From CAZHNW01 sp942491575 (GTDB lineage Bacteria > Spirochaetota > UBA4802 > UBA5550): a DNA stretch of 64,000 bases. Shown in pieces: positions 27,040-36,653 of the stretch (position 1 is its first letter; each line of letters begins with the position of its first letter). The notes beneath the pieces are model-generated. The model searched no databases and was not told the origin of the DNA. It saw nothing but the letters and a program-made list of their open reading frames with translations. A program made the translations under genes and the position numbers. The stretch covers positions 248,001-312,000 of the forward strand of contig CALOBT010000031.1 in assembly GCA_942491575.1 (NCBI GenBank), given 5' to 3'.

Positions 27040-27723
27040 ATGTCATATCAGAACTTGATGGAAGATATTGTTGCCAATGTAGTCGAGGAAGTCCTGAGAA
27101 ATGATAAGGACTTGAATCCTGAAGAATTCAGGAGAAATGACATTATTGCCTACGTCTTAAACCGTATTGCTCCACGGTATGTTACCAGTGAACGGGGTAT
27201 CCTTCATGGCAAGCTGGAAGCTAAATATGCCGTACAGGAACGGACTGATATACTCTTCTGCGTATATGAAGCTATTGAGGTAATCAAGTCACGGCGTTCA
27301 ACGGAAGTATCAGGGGCCATTTCAACGGGTTTTGACGGAGACACCTGCAGGTTCGCGCATATTGTAGGAGAAGTGCTGGAAGAAACAACTATGGTACTTA
27401 TTCCTGATGTGGAGGTCTCCCTTCTCTACAATGATCGGGTTGCAGAGATGGTTGATTCCAGCTGGAAGAATCCCTACCTGACCAACCGGGCAACCCGGGG
27501 ATACTATCATTTCTGGCCGAAATTCTCCGATAAAGAAATGAAAGGGGAGGGAAAGATCTCCTTTATCCTTGTCCTGAGACACCCGAAATTTGAAGAAAAA
27601 CGGGTGGATATTGAAATTGAGCTTCTAACTCAACCTAATATTGCAAAATCACATGTAGTTCCCATAATTCTTCTTCATGCAAAGGAAGGGGTTGATCTGG
27701 ATTTTCTTTATACCGAGGACTGA
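27040..27723 (+). CDS. ComFB-domain protein with C-terminal extension
   Basis: 227 residues. Residues about 1-95 match the late-competence ComFB family: NLMEDIVANVVEEVL at the start, then DIIAYVLNRIAPRYVTSERG. ComFB homologues in cyanobacteria have been described as cyclic-dinucleotide receptors. The remaining 130 residues (from about STEVSGAIS) are not a domain I know; they contain alternating strands and a WPKF motif. AGGGAGG lies seven bases before the ATG. In a window with a GGDEF cyclase and an HD-GYP phosphodiesterase, a signalling role is more likely than DNA uptake, but this is inference. Confidence 0.75.
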   Translation: MSYQNLMEDIVANVVEEVLRNDKDLNPEEFRRNDIIAYVLNRIAPRYVTSERGILHGKLEAKYAVQERTDILFCVYEAIEVIKSRRSTEVSGAISTGFDGDTCRFAHIVGEVLEETTMVLIPDVEVSLLYNDRVAEMVDSSWKNPYLTNRATRGYYHFWPKFSDKEMKGEGKISFILVLRHPKFEEKRVDIEIELLTQPNIAKSHVVPIILLHAKEGVDLDFLYTED

Positions 27724-28155
27724 TTTTTCAGGTTCTGTCGAAAATAATCAATGTAGATACTGCTTTTTACGGATCAGCCGCTATGGCTCTTTTCACTGAT
27801 CAAGGTATATTTGCAGACTGAATAAAAAAGAAGAACAGTATCTTTTCCTGCCGCATAATATCTGTTTTCCTTTTATTGTTTTCTGTTCAATTCCCAAATT
27901 TAGAAAACTTTCTTTTAAATATTTAACAAAGAAGATTAAAGAAAAACGACCGGCCGGTGGGGAACTGCAATGGTATTCAGTAACAACTTATGGTAGTTAT
28001 TATCGCAGAATAATACAAGCGGTAAAAGTATTTGACGCCCCGCACATGCTTGAATAGAAAGTTCCAAAAAAACGGGCACTCTGTTCCTGCAGCCGGAACC
28101 AGTCTCGGCGCGGTACCTTCCCCTGTATTGAAAAAAAGAAACGGGAAGGGGTGAT
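27724..28155. other. Intergenic region before the acyl ligase fusion
   Basis: About 430 bases in which I see no gene, convincing hairpin or strong promoter. Only the final bases are interpretable: a purine-rich GGGAAGGGG ribosome site just before ATG 28156. Confidence 0.5.
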
Positions 28156-30705
28156 ATGACTGCCCCTGAAAAGGTATATGCAATGAATTATGATGATGTA
28201 AAAAATCTTTATGATTTTTACGAAACACGCTGTATCAGGTACAAAGACTGTATACTTTTTGATAACCGCATAACCTACGGTGAGGCGTGGGGTCTGGCAT
28301 CGGCCAGGGCAGCTTTTCTGCAGAAGCAGGGATTTAAAAAGGGAGACTCCATCGGAATGCTTGCGGTAAGTAATGCCGAGTGGTGTATTACCTATATGGC
28401 CATAACAATGATGGGAGCCGTGGTGATTCCCCTTGATGTAAATCTTCCTGCGGAACAGTACCCGGCAATGCTTAAGGAAGTTAAATGCAAAGCTGTTTTT
28501 GTTTCCGAGGAATATAAGAAGACTCTGAAAAGGGTTAAAACATTTTCCGTCGACCTTGGCAGCTCCATTGAAAAAAGAAGGAAGTTCAAGCCTGCAAAGA
28601 TAAGTGAGGATGATACAGCCAGCCTTGTCTTTACTTCCGGGACTACCGGGGCATCAAAGATTGTTGAATTGACCCAGGCCAACATTTTTAAAATGGCCAT
28701 AGGGACCTCTGATTTCCTTGAACTCTCTCCCGCGGACATGAACCTCTGTATTCTGCCACTTTTTCATGTCTATGCCCTCGATGCAAATTTTGTGGGACCA
28801 TTTTCCAACGGCGGGGCCCTTCTGTTTCAGCCTTCACTCAAGGGGCCGGATATCATGGAAAGCCTGGCTAATAATCCTATCACTATTTTTCCCGCGGCGC
28901 CCCTGCTGTGGGAACTTTTCATGGATGCCATCATCAGCAAGGTGAAGGCGGAATCGGCCCTGAAGTATGCCCTCTTCATGTTTTTCCTGAAAAGGGCCCC
29001 TGTGCTGAAGGCCATTGGTCTCGGTTTCCTGGTGAAGAAAATTTTTACCCCTATACACGATCTTTTCGGTCACAGCCACCGATTTTTTATCAGCGGCGGT
29101 GCCCCCCTGAAAAGACAGTATGCCATCTATTACCGGAACATGGGGTTTACCCTCATTGAAGGATACGGCCTGACGGAAACCACCGGTCCTATTTCGCTTC
29201 CGGACTATAAGAAGAACGTAATAGGTTCCGTGGGACAACCGACTCCCGGTAACTATGTGAAACTGAAGAATATTAACAGCGAGGGTATTGGTGAAATCTG
29301 GCTTGCCGGGGACGCGGTTATGCCGGGTTACTATAAAAATGATGCAGCCAATGCAGAGGCTTTTGATGATGAAAGCTATTTTAATACCGGTGACCTTGGT
29401 CGCCTTGATAAAAAGGGGAATATATTTATCACCGGGCGTTCTAAAAATGTGATAGTTTTATCCACTGGAAAAAATGTATACCCGGAGGAGCTGGAGGCCT
29501 ACTATAAACAGTCGGATGCAATCGCCGAGATAGCTGTTTTCGGGTATCATGTGGGGGGAAGTGAAAAGGTCTTCGCAGCAATCGTTCCCTCTCTTCGGGA
29601 TGAAGGAAGTTATACGCGCGTAAAACATGAAATTGAAAAGTTGAGCAGTGGACTTCCTGAGTATAAAATAATTCATGATTTTGCAATTTCCCTCGAGCCC
29701 TTACCGGTTAATTCAACCCGTAAAATTCTTTATCGGGAAGTAGAGGCAAACCTCAAAAAGGGGGTATACCAGACAAGCGAGGAAGATACGGCGGTACTGA
29801 CCAATGAGCTGCTGCCCCAAAATTCTGCTGAGGAGGAGATAATCAACCTCCTGAAGAAAAAGCTGAAAAGTAAAATTCTTTATGCCAGCCAGACCCTGCG
29901 GGATTTCGATATCGACAGTCTCGGTGTCGTTGATCTGGCAGTATTTTTTGAGCAGAGTCTGCTTGTTGTCGTTGATGTACCTGCATTTAAAAAACTGGAA
30001 ACCCTGGAAGAAGTCGTTCAATACCTCCTTGGCCTTGAAAAGGGAGAAGGTGATTCGATAGATAAACGAATTTTTGAAGGTGATGTTACCCATAAGCCCA
30101 ACCGGGTATTCAATCCCATGCATCACCTGGTGCTGGCATTCCTGAAATTTATTTCGCGTTTATTCTGGAAGGTGGAAGTAAGAAATGCTGAAAATCTTGT
30201 TCTGGATAATGTTATAGTAGTGGCTAATCACCAGTCATACCTTGATATGGTGTGGCTTGCCTGGGCATTCCCGCCTGAGTTCCGGGATCAGATCTATGTA
30301 ACCGGGAAGAGCCGGATGAAGTTTCTCCGGTATATATTTCCTGTTCTCCCTGTGATCTGGATTGAGGATGATAATACCCTGGACGTATTGAAGGCGAGTG
30401 CCGATATGCTGCGCCAGGGAAAATCTATTCTTATCTTCCCTGAGGGTACGAGAACCCCCGACGGAGAAATCCAGGAATTCAAATCCGGGGCAGCTTACCT
30501 TGCAAAAAATCTGGAGAAAAAAATACTCCCCGTAACGGTGAATGGTGCCAATAAAATCTGGTCACGTCATGAGAAGTGGCCTAAGTTTTTTGGAGGCCTT
30601 CGGGGATCTTTAACGGTTGGAAAGCTGATTGATCCTGCACCCTGTAAGAATGTTGAAAAACTTACAGAAGCAATACAGAAAAAGGTTTCCGAAAACATAG
30701 AGTAA
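28156..30705 (+). CDS. Acyl-AMP ligase / acyl carrier / PlsC acyltransferase fusion
   Basis: 849 residues with three modules. The first (about 1-540) is an AMP-forming acyl ligase with VFTSGTTGASKIVELT, GYGLTETTGPIS and the hinge FNTGDLGRLDKKGN. Next is a short phosphopantetheine carrier domain (about 555-635) with the serine motif FDIDSLGVVDL. Last is a PlsC-type acyltransferase (about 660-849) with NHQSYLD (HX4D) and FPEGTRT. The enzyme could activate a free fatty acid, hold it on its own carrier and transfer it to a lysophospholipid or glycerol phosphate. The 2-acylglycerophosphoethanolamine recycling enzyme Aas pairs the same activities in another order. A terminator follows, so it is transcribed alone. 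Confidence 0.9.
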   Translation: MTAPEKVYAMNYDDVKNLYDFYETRCIRYKDCILFDNRITYGEAWGLASARAAFLQKQGFKKGDSIGMLAVSNAEWCITYMAITMMGAVVIPLDVNLPAEQYPAMLKEVKCKAVFVSEEYKKTLKRVKTFSVDLGSSIEKRRKFKPAKISEDDTASLVFTSGTTGASKIVELTQANIFKMAIGTSDFLELSPADMNLCILPLFHVYALDANFVGPFSNGGALLFQPSLKGPDIMESLANNPITIFPAAPLLWELFMDAIISKVKAESALKYALFMFFLKRAPVLKAIGLGFLVKKIFTPIHDLFGHSHRFFISGGAPLKRQYAIYYRNMGFTLIEGYGLTETTGPISLPDYKKNVIGSVGQPTPGNYVKLKNINSEGIGEIWLAGDAVMPGYYKNDAANAEAFDDESYFNTGDLGRLDKKGNIFITGRSKNVIVLSTGKNVYPEELEAYYKQSDAIAEIAVFGYHVGGSEKVFAAIVPSLRDEGSYTRVKHEIEKLSSGLPEYKIIHDFAISLEPLPVNSTRKILYREVEANLKKGVYQTSEEDTAVLTNELLPQNSAEEEIINLLKKKLKSKILYASQTLRDFDIDSLGVVDLAVFFEQSLLVVVDVPAFKKLETLEEVVQYLLGLEKGEGDSIDKRIFEGDVTHKPNRVFNPMHHLVLAFLKFISRLFWKVEVRNAENLVLDNVIVVANHQSYLDMVWLAWAFPPEFRDQIYVTGKSRMKFLRYIFPVLPVIWIEDDNTLDVLKASADMLRQGKSILIFPEGTRTPDGEIQEFKSGAAYLAKNLEKKILPVTVNGANKIWSRHEKWPKFFGGLRGSLTVGKLIDPAPCKNVEKLTEAIQKKVSENIE

Positions 30706-30711
30706 TACATT

Positions 30712-30736
30712 GCCCGGGGTTGATCCCCGGGCTTTT
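30712..30736 (+). terminator. Rho-independent terminator after the acyl ligase fusion
   Basis: An 8-bp GC stem (30712-30719 with 30725-30732), 5-base loop and TTTT tail, starting six bases after the stop codon. Confidence 0.88.
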
Positions 30737-30810
30737 ATAAAAATAGGACCTGATTTGTGTCATCCTGGTAAATCCTCTGTACAGATCATATTTATCCTGA
30801 GGAATAATAT

Positions 30811-31947
30811 ATGAGTTCCCCTATAAACTGGTTTTCTCTTGCTTATTTTTCAGGAAGCATTACTTCTCTCTACCTTGCAGTAATTTTTATTGGAATTAAA
30901 GATAAGAATAAATGGGCCAGTGTGATATTGTCATTGTTCCTGTTTAAATTTGCCTATGCCTTTTTTATTTCATTTGTTTATTACTCTGGTCTATATCAAG
31001 AAATACCTTTTCTGGTAATGACAAAAGAACCCCTTCGTCTCACCTTTGGTCCACTGATTTATTTTTATGTTTTGACTCTTACGGCGCCTGGTTTCAGGTT
31101 TGCATATAAAAATTTATTTCATTTTTTACCATTTCTTTTTTCCATAGCAATGCTTATACCTCTCTATTTATATTATGGCAGCAATATGGCTGCTTTTATT
31201 AAGGGATATAAAGACTTTAAGTTTACTTCTGTTTATATCTTTTTTGCTGTTAAGATGTGTCAGGATATTCTTTATGTCTTTTTTGTTACAGGGAAGTTGA
31301 GGTTGTACCGTCAAAGGATAAAGAATGAGTTTTCATATATTGAACGGATAAATCTTTCCTGGATCAGTAATTTTCTCTATGCATATATACTCATTGTCGT
31401 TCTCTATATTTTTATGTCATTGTTTTTCTGGATTGTTCAGCCGGAACATCAGCACATCGTTATAGATATTGTTAATCTTTTTATTATTATTTTTGTATTC
31501 TTCTTCGGATATATGGGATTGACCAGGGGGAATTCACCGACTGGACCTCAATTTGACGCGGGAAGGGCAAAGTATGAGCGATCAAGCCTTTCAGAAAAAC
31601 AATCGAATGAGTACGGAAATCAGATTTTACATTTTCTGGTGGAAAGCAGTTGCTACCGTGACAGTGAATTGACATTAAAAAAGCTTGCAGATAATCTTTC
31701 CCTTTCACCGCACAATCTTTCCCAGGTAATAAATCAAAAATTAAATAAAAATTTTTATGAGCTTGTGAATTACTACAGGATTGAAGAGGCTAAAAAAATT
31801 CTTTCTGATCCAACTTGTCACAATAAGACAATTATTGAAATTCTTCTTGATTGTGGTTTTAAATCTAAATCCGTATTTAATACCCTCTTCAAAGAAGATA
31901 CCGGCATGACTCCCACACAGTACAGGCGCCTATTTATTAAAAAATAG
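30811..31947 (+). CDS. AraC-family regulator with N-terminal membrane domain
   Basis: 378 residues. The first 240 form about six or seven hydrophobic helices with aromatic-rich loops. The C-terminal 100 residues hold a double helix-turn-helix of the AraC/XylS type: LTLKKLADNLSLSPHNLSQVIN and IIEILLDCGFKSKSVFNTLFK, ending TGMTPTQYR. Such membrane-anchored AraC proteins sense an external or membrane signal and act on DNA from the membrane. GAGGA precedes the ATG. The membrane protein at 32065 is a possible target or partner. Confidence 0.88.
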   Translation: MSSPINWFSLAYFSGSITSLYLAVIFIGIKDKNKWASVILSLFLFKFAYAFFISFVYYSGLYQEIPFLVMTKEPLRLTFGPLIYFYVLTLTAPGFRFAYKNLFHFLPFLFSIAMLIPLYLYYGSNMAAFIKGYKDFKFTSVYIFFAVKMCQDILYVFFVTGKLRLYRQRIKNEFSYIERINLSWISNFLYAYILIVVLYIFMSLFFWIVQPEHQHIVIDIVNLFIIIFVFFFGYMGLTRGNSPTGPQFDAGRAKYERSSLSEKQSNEYGNQILHFLVESSCYRDSELTLKKLADNLSLSPHNLSQVINQKLNKNFYELVNYYRIEEAKKILSDPTCHNKTIIEILLDCGFKSKSVFNTLFKEDTGMTPTQYRRLFIKK

Positions 31948-32064
31948 GCCTTCCTTTTTACAGTTAAAAATTTTACACGAAATATGTTCGTTTCAATCGG
32001 TCAGGACGACAGGTTTATTGTGTAATGTTAAAAAAGGATACTATGAAAAAAGGAGAATAATATT

Positions 32065-32625
32065 ATGAATAGATTAAATACAATACTCGAAAAGCATTCC
32101 TCTCCGGTAAAGGTTCTTGTTGCATTTGGCTTTTTTATTCTGTTTTTTCTAATTTTCAGGATTTTAACACCCGAATTTAAAATTTTGTCAGGCGGCTACG
32201 ATATTCCTGATGTCTCTCTGGTCTTTTCTGTTTTAAGTCCATATGAACTTTTTGCTCAATATGGAGAGCAGGGTAGAAATTATTACAATTATATCCAGGT
32301 GGTTGATTTGTTTTATCCCACTGTCTATTGTATCTTTTTTACTCTTCTCCTCTCCGGTATCAACAGTACATTTATCAGATCGAAGTGGCCTGTATGGTTG
32401 AATCTGTTGCCATTAATTGCTTCACTTTTCGATTACGGGGAAAATATTTCTCTTTTAATTATGAATCAATTATTTCCGGGAGAATTCGGGATAATTGCTT
32501 CAATAGGTTACCTCTTGTCTTTTGGAAAGTGGATATTTTTTACTGCAATGGTTTTTGTTTCCCTGGTTTACCTGGTTATATTTGTCTGCCATAAAAAAAA
32601 TAAAAGATTGCCATCACAATCATAA
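32065..32625 (+). CDS. Unknown integral membrane protein
   Basis: 186 residues with about four hydrophobic helices (near 17-37, 86-106, 118-135, 150-172) and a long extracytoplasmic loop between the first two. No family recognised. AAAGGAG lies 9 bases before the ATG. It follows the membrane AraC regulator by 117 bases, which hints at control by it, but this is conjecture. Confidence 0.68.
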   Translation: MNRLNTILEKHSSPVKVLVAFGFFILFFLIFRILTPEFKILSGGYDIPDVSLVFSVLSPYELFAQYGEQGRNYYNYIQVVDLFYPTVYCIFFTLLLSGINSTFIRSKWPVWLNLLPLIASLFDYGENISLLIMNQLFPGEFGIIASIGYLLSFGKWIFFTAMVFVSLVYLVIFVCHKKNKRLPSQS

Positions 32626-32632
32626 ACATTTA

Positions 32633-32670
32633 AGAAGATTTTGACAAAAATAATTTTTTTAGAATCTTCT
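32633..32670 (+). terminator. Possible AT-rich terminator hairpin
   Basis: An 8-bp stem (32633-32640 with 32663-32670) with further A/T pairing inside, just after the membrane protein stop. No T-tract follows the stem, so it is weak. Confidence 0.3.
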
Positions 32671-32803
32671 CAAATCAAACCCTCAAGTTAGAAAAATACT
32701 TGATTTCTTCTCATATAAGTGTCACTAATGCGCCTAATGGGGCTTTTCCGGTGATGAAAATTCTCACAGATAAAAAAGAAAAATGTATTGATGGTGATAG
32801 GTT

Positions 32804-34384
32804 ATGATGACTTCTCTTAAGGCCCTTCTCTTCCCGGAGAGGGAAACGTTTGACAGTGATTTTTTTTCTGAGCTTCACTACCAGTGCAGCAGGGTTCTTG
32901 TCCCCGCCAGTCTTATCTGCATCGTAGCCTGGATAAATTATATTAAAGTAGACGCTGAGCTGTATCCCGGTGAACCGGTTATTGTGCTTCTCAGGTACGG
33001 ACTTTCTATTACTGCGTTAATAATTTTTCTTTTGCAGTTAATTCCTTTTTTTAAAAAGAAAAGTATGTGGCTTCTTTTTGCACTCGGTCTGTATCTTCAG
33101 GGGGCAACAGCTATTGTTACCGCCCTGACCGCAGGGGATGCTACCTATTTTGCGGGATACCTTTTTATTATTATGGTACTACCGGTGATGCCCTTTAAGA
33201 AATGGGTCACCTTTTTACTCCTTGGTTTGTCTCTTTTGCTTTTTTTCAGCATCGGTCTTGCAAAGGGTATGACCTTTGAATCAATCAGGGATATGTACCG
33301 CTTTAATGACCTGATGGCAACATCGGTATTTGTTGTAGTTTTTACTATTTTTCTCGAGCAGATTCGATTTCGAAGCTGGGAAAAATCAGGAGAAATCGAG
33401 GCGCACAAAGAGAATCTTCAGCAGGATAAAGAACGTATTAATAGTATGGTTACTGAATCACAGGGGGTGCTGGGACACCTGTCAGAAGCAACTGAAATAC
33501 TATCCGGTTTTTCTCAGAATGTAAACACCACTGTTGAAGAACAGTCAGGATTTTTCCAACAGAGCAGATCCTCCAGTGAAGGCATGATTTATTCCCTTGA
33601 GAAACTCAAGCAGGAGACAGAGACTCAGCTGAATGTTCACTCCCAGGGAAAAGAACTCATTGGACGTCTCAGGGATGAGCTGAAAGAGACTGCAGAGTCG
33701 GGTGTAACAGCAGTGGAGGATGCCCGAAAGATCAAATATCTCTCAGATGACTGTGATCTGAAGCTGCAGAATTCCCGCAGTGTTGTTCAGGAACTTAAAG
33801 TAGAATCGAAAAAAATTGAAGAAATTACCCAGACAATAAATGATATTGCAGACCAAACAAGCCTGCTTTCTCTTAATGCCTCCATTGAATCTGCCAGGGC
33901 AGGTGAACACGGAAAAGGTTTCGCAGTTGTTGCTGAAGAAATATCCAAGCTTGCAGAGAGAAGTATCTCTTCAGCCAAAGAAATTGGTGGAATCATCAGT
34001 ACATCTGTTTCACAGATTAACGAAGCCTCTTCCCAGATGGAAGAGACCTCAAAATCTCTGAAAGAAATTATCCTGTTTCTTGATAATAACCGTGAATTTC
34101 TTGAGCAGTTCGGAACACTGGTAAAAAAGCAGGACCGTGACGTTCAGCTTCTTCTGGATCAGCTGGAGGGGTCTTTACAGTTTGTTCAGTCCATTGATAA
34201 GCTGGCGGAAAATAACACACGTGAAATGGAACAGTCTACAGGGGTAATGCAGAAAATCGAGCGTTTTTATCTTAACCTGACAGATATGTCCAGTACACTT
34301 CTTCAGCTTTCAGAATCCCTTTCTGCCGATATGGGAAGCATGCGTAAAACACTTTCCGGTGAAGAGAAGGGACTGGCGAATTAG
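32804..34384 (+). CDS. Membrane-anchored methyl-accepting chemotaxis-like protein
   Basis: 526 residues. The first 190 hold about six hydrophobic helices and no sizeable periplasmic loop. A coiled coil and a cytoplasmic MCP signalling domain follow, with the tip INDIADQTSLLSLNASIESARAG and GKGFAVVAEEISKLAERS. No HAMP domain is evident. The sensor is likely buried in the membrane, as in aerotaxis-like or energy-sensing receptors, but the signal is unknown. Two adjacent ATGs (32804, 32807) are possible starts. It is convergent with the acyltransferase-hydrolase gene. Confidence 0.88.
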   Translation: MMTSLKALLFPERETFDSDFFSELHYQCSRVLVPASLICIVAWINYIKVDAELYPGEPVIVLLRYGLSITALIIFLLQLIPFFKKKSMWLLFALGLYLQGATAIVTALTAGDATYFAGYLFIIMVLPVMPFKKWVTFLLLGLSLLLFFSIGLAKGMTFESIRDMYRFNDLMATSVFVVVFTIFLEQIRFRSWEKSGEIEAHKENLQQDKERINSMVTESQGVLGHLSEATEILSGFSQNVNTTVEEQSGFFQQSRSSSEGMIYSLEKLKQETETQLNVHSQGKELIGRLRDELKETAESGVTAVEDARKIKYLSDDCDLKLQNSRSVVQELKVESKKIEEITQTINDIADQTSLLSLNASIESARAGEHGKGFAVVAEEISKLAERSISSAKEIGGIISTSVSQINEASSQMEETSKSLKEIILFLDNNREFLEQFGTLVKKQDRDVQLLLDQLEGSLQFVQSIDKLAENNTREMEQSTGVMQKIERFYLNLTDMSSTLLQLSESLSADMGSMRKTLSGEEKGLAN

Positions 34385-34390
34385 GGATAA

Positions 34391-34463
34391 AAGGAACAAG
34401 GAACAAGGGGCAGGTCAGACGGTCACAGTGGAGAAAACTTGTTCCTTGTCACTTGTTACTTCC
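34391..34463. repeat. Inverted pair of degenerate heptamer arrays between convergent genes
   Basis: 34391-34408 is two and a half copies of the heptamer AAGGAAC. 34438-34463, read on the minus strand, is AAGTAAC, AAGTGAC, AAGGAAC, AAG. The two arrays can pair to form a hairpin between the MCP (ends 34384) and the minus-strand gene ending at 34472. It may serve as a bidirectional terminator. Confidence 0.55.
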
Positions 34464-34471
34464 ATCTTTTA

Positions 34472-36652
34472 TTATGGCATAACTTCCTTTAAAAACCGGA
34501 TAATCTGTGTAGCAACATGCTCCGCAGTATCCCCACGAACTATACCGTGCCGTTTAGAGTGGACCCGGTATAGTTCTTTGTTTTCAGTGCCTATCTGTTC
34601 AAATACTTCAAGTGCTGAGTCCGGATTGACTACGGGGTCTTCAGAACCCTGTATTACCAGTGACGGGATTGAAATATTCTTTAATTGCTTTTCAGTCGCA
34701 TTCATCAATTTTTCCAGTTCCCTGACGCCATGGATGGGATTTCTTACATAGTTAATATGGGGATTTTCCGGATTATTGGAGATAAATTCCATTTTCCCTT
34801 TTTCTATTTTTAATTTATCCAGAAATTTATTCCACGCGACAACAGCTGTGGACAGGTGAGATGAGATGTTTTGAAGTTTCAGTGGTGCAGAAATTGATAT
34901 TACGCCTGCCAGGTGATCTTTTTTCCGGGCTGCCTGGAGCAGTGAGAGTCCTGCGCCGGTGGAAAAACCGCAGATGGCGAATTTTTTAACGGAATTTTCC
35001 ATGATAATATAAGCCCTGTTGACTGAATTGTACCATTCAGTCCATTCCCGTTTTTGCAGGTCTTCAGGGGCGGTGCCGTGACCACGCAGGCGGGCTCCGT
35101 AAACGGTGAATCCCGCTTTGTGGAGATATTCCGCAATGATTTTCATCTCTTCAGGAGCGGCCATGTATCCGTGAACCAGGAGTATTCCCCTTTTCCTAAA
35201 AAGGCTTTTAAGAAAAAAGGGCCTGCCTATTTCTTTCGGTTTGGTCTCCTCGGGCAGATAATACTTCTCGTAATCCTGGTTGAATATTTCAGCATCTATT
35301 TTTAGAAACATGTTGCGAATTGTCTTGCGGGCCCTGCGTCGGCTGATACGGGCCTTTTTCGTAAGAAGGCGCGTTACATCCTTTAGTGGTTCGACTTCAT
35401 TGGTAAAAACTTCTACTATATTGTCCTGTCTGATGGAGTGAAACTGATAGCTCTCGGAAAATTTGGATTTATTTTTTATTATATATTCCCCTTCCAGGGT
35501 AATGAGGTCATCACTCTGTGCGGCCTCGATAAAGCTTTCAAAGCGGTGATGTTCATCATCAGTAAGGAGGTGATACTGATTTTTGTAGAGTGTAGTATGG
35601 ATATTGCTTATCTTTTTTTCTTTTAATTCTTCAATCGCGAGAAATGCCCTGTTCTTCAGATCACAGCGGTGTATTCTATTCTTTCTCCCTTTAGTGAGCA
35701 TATAAGAGAAGATATGGTCATAGTTGATAGTAGTATGGTTGTAGATGTCGTACATATACTGCTTCATCAGTTTAATGGAAGGGCGGGTAAGGTTTACTTC
35801 CTGTTTAAGTGTCTTTTTGTCGAGGTAACAGTTGCGGTTATCTTTTTTCCGCATGGCTGCTTTGCAGTTATTTAGATAGAGAGAAGAATAGATGGGATTG
35901 CCCAGGTGGATATCAATGTCTACACCGTCCATGAGCATGGTCCCTTCAATTTCAAGTTCTTCTTCGAAACGTTCCGATAACTCGGCAAAACGGTCTACTG
36001 CGCGGTTAATAAAATTTCCCCGTGCCCTTATGGGGTAGTATGTAATGTTTACCGGGATGATGGCGCTTTCAATGGTAAGTATTTTTTGTATATCTTCATC
36101 TCTGAGGTCGAAGTGGGCTTTGAATTTGTCGAGTTCTTCTGTGAAATTTTCGCGGTAAAGATAGGCTATCTTCTGACGGTAAAATTCTGTCCTGAGGGCC
36201 AGGCGGGCTGCCCCGGTATGGGGGGGCCTTCGTATGCCCGCGTTATAGACCATTAACTTCCCCCGTTCAATCATCTTTTTATCTTTTATCATCTGGCCTT
36301 CGGGGAATATCAGTGTTGAGTTCTCTCCCGTGAGGAGCGAGCGAACAAAGATATAATCACGTTTCGGATCTTTCGTAGATACGGCACCGAGTTTCTCCAT
36401 GCGGCGGCCGAAACTTCCCCCGAAAAAGGAATGGTGAGCCAGTGAGTAGGTGTAGACACCGAGATGTTTTTTCAGAATATATGGCATGAAAACAGTTTCC
36501 AGGCGGGTGAAGTGATTGATTACAAAAAGAAGGCTCCGGTTCTCGGGGATGTTCTCCCGCCCATGTACACGGATATCTGCATCAGAGGCTTTGAAAATGC
36601 CGTCGAGGGCCAGTTCAATAGTGCGGGTGAGGGGCATAGATATTCGATCCAT
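34472..36652 (-). CDS. Acyltransferase - alpha/beta hydrolase fusion
   Basis: About 726 residues. The N-terminal half is a glycerolipid acyltransferase-like domain: NHFTRLE and LIFPEGQM. The first motif is HX4E instead of the usual HX4D, so activity is uncertain. The C-terminal part (from about 490) is a lysophospholipase-like serine hydrolase: ILLVHGYMAAPEEM, nucleophile GFSTGAG, acid GSEDPVVN, and the catalytic His in SKRHG. One protein could both remove and add acyl chains. A TTG at 36670 is in frame, but ATG 36652 has GAAGGAAGG upstream and is preferred; it lies just after the Nudix stop. It is the last gene of a three-gene operon. Confidence 0.85.
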   Translation of the reverse strand: MDRISMPLTRTIELALDGIFKASDADIRVHGRENIPENRSLLFVINHFTRLETVFMPYILKKHLGVYTYSLAHHSFFGGSFGRRMEKLGAVSTKDPKRDYIFVRSLLTGENSTLIFPEGQMIKDKKMIERGKLMVYNAGIRRPPHTGAARLALRTEFYRQKIAYLYRENFTEELDKFKAHFDLRDEDIQKILTIESAIIPVNITYYPIRARGNFINRAVDRFAELSERFEEELEIEGTMLMDGVDIDIHLGNPIYSSLYLNNCKAAMRKKDNRNCYLDKKTLKQEVNLTRPSIKLMKQYMYDIYNHTTINYDHIFSYMLTKGRKNRIHRCDLKNRAFLAIEELKEKKISNIHTTLYKNQYHLLTDDEHHRFESFIEAAQSDDLITLEGEYIIKNKSKFSESYQFHSIRQDNIVEVFTNEVEPLKDVTRLLTKKARISRRRARKTIRNMFLKIDAEIFNQDYEKYYLPEETKPKEIGRPFFLKSLFRKRGILLVHGYMAAPEEMKIIAEYLHKAGFTVYGARLRGHGTAPEDLQKREWTEWYNSVNRAYIIMENSVKKFAICGFSTGAGLSLLQAARKKDHLAGVISISAPLKLQNISSHLSTAVVAWNKFLDKLKIEKGKMEFISNNPENPHINYVRNPIHGVRELEKLMNATEKQLKNISIPSLVIQGSEDPVVNPDSALEVFEQIGTENKELYRVHSKRHGIVRGDTAEHVATQIIRFLKEVMP

Positions 36653-36653
36653 G

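Noticed and set aside
34359..34751. Plus-strand frame of 130 codons across the convergent region
   Set aside because: It overlaps the end of the MCP and the acyltransferase-hydrolase and spans the heptamer hairpin.
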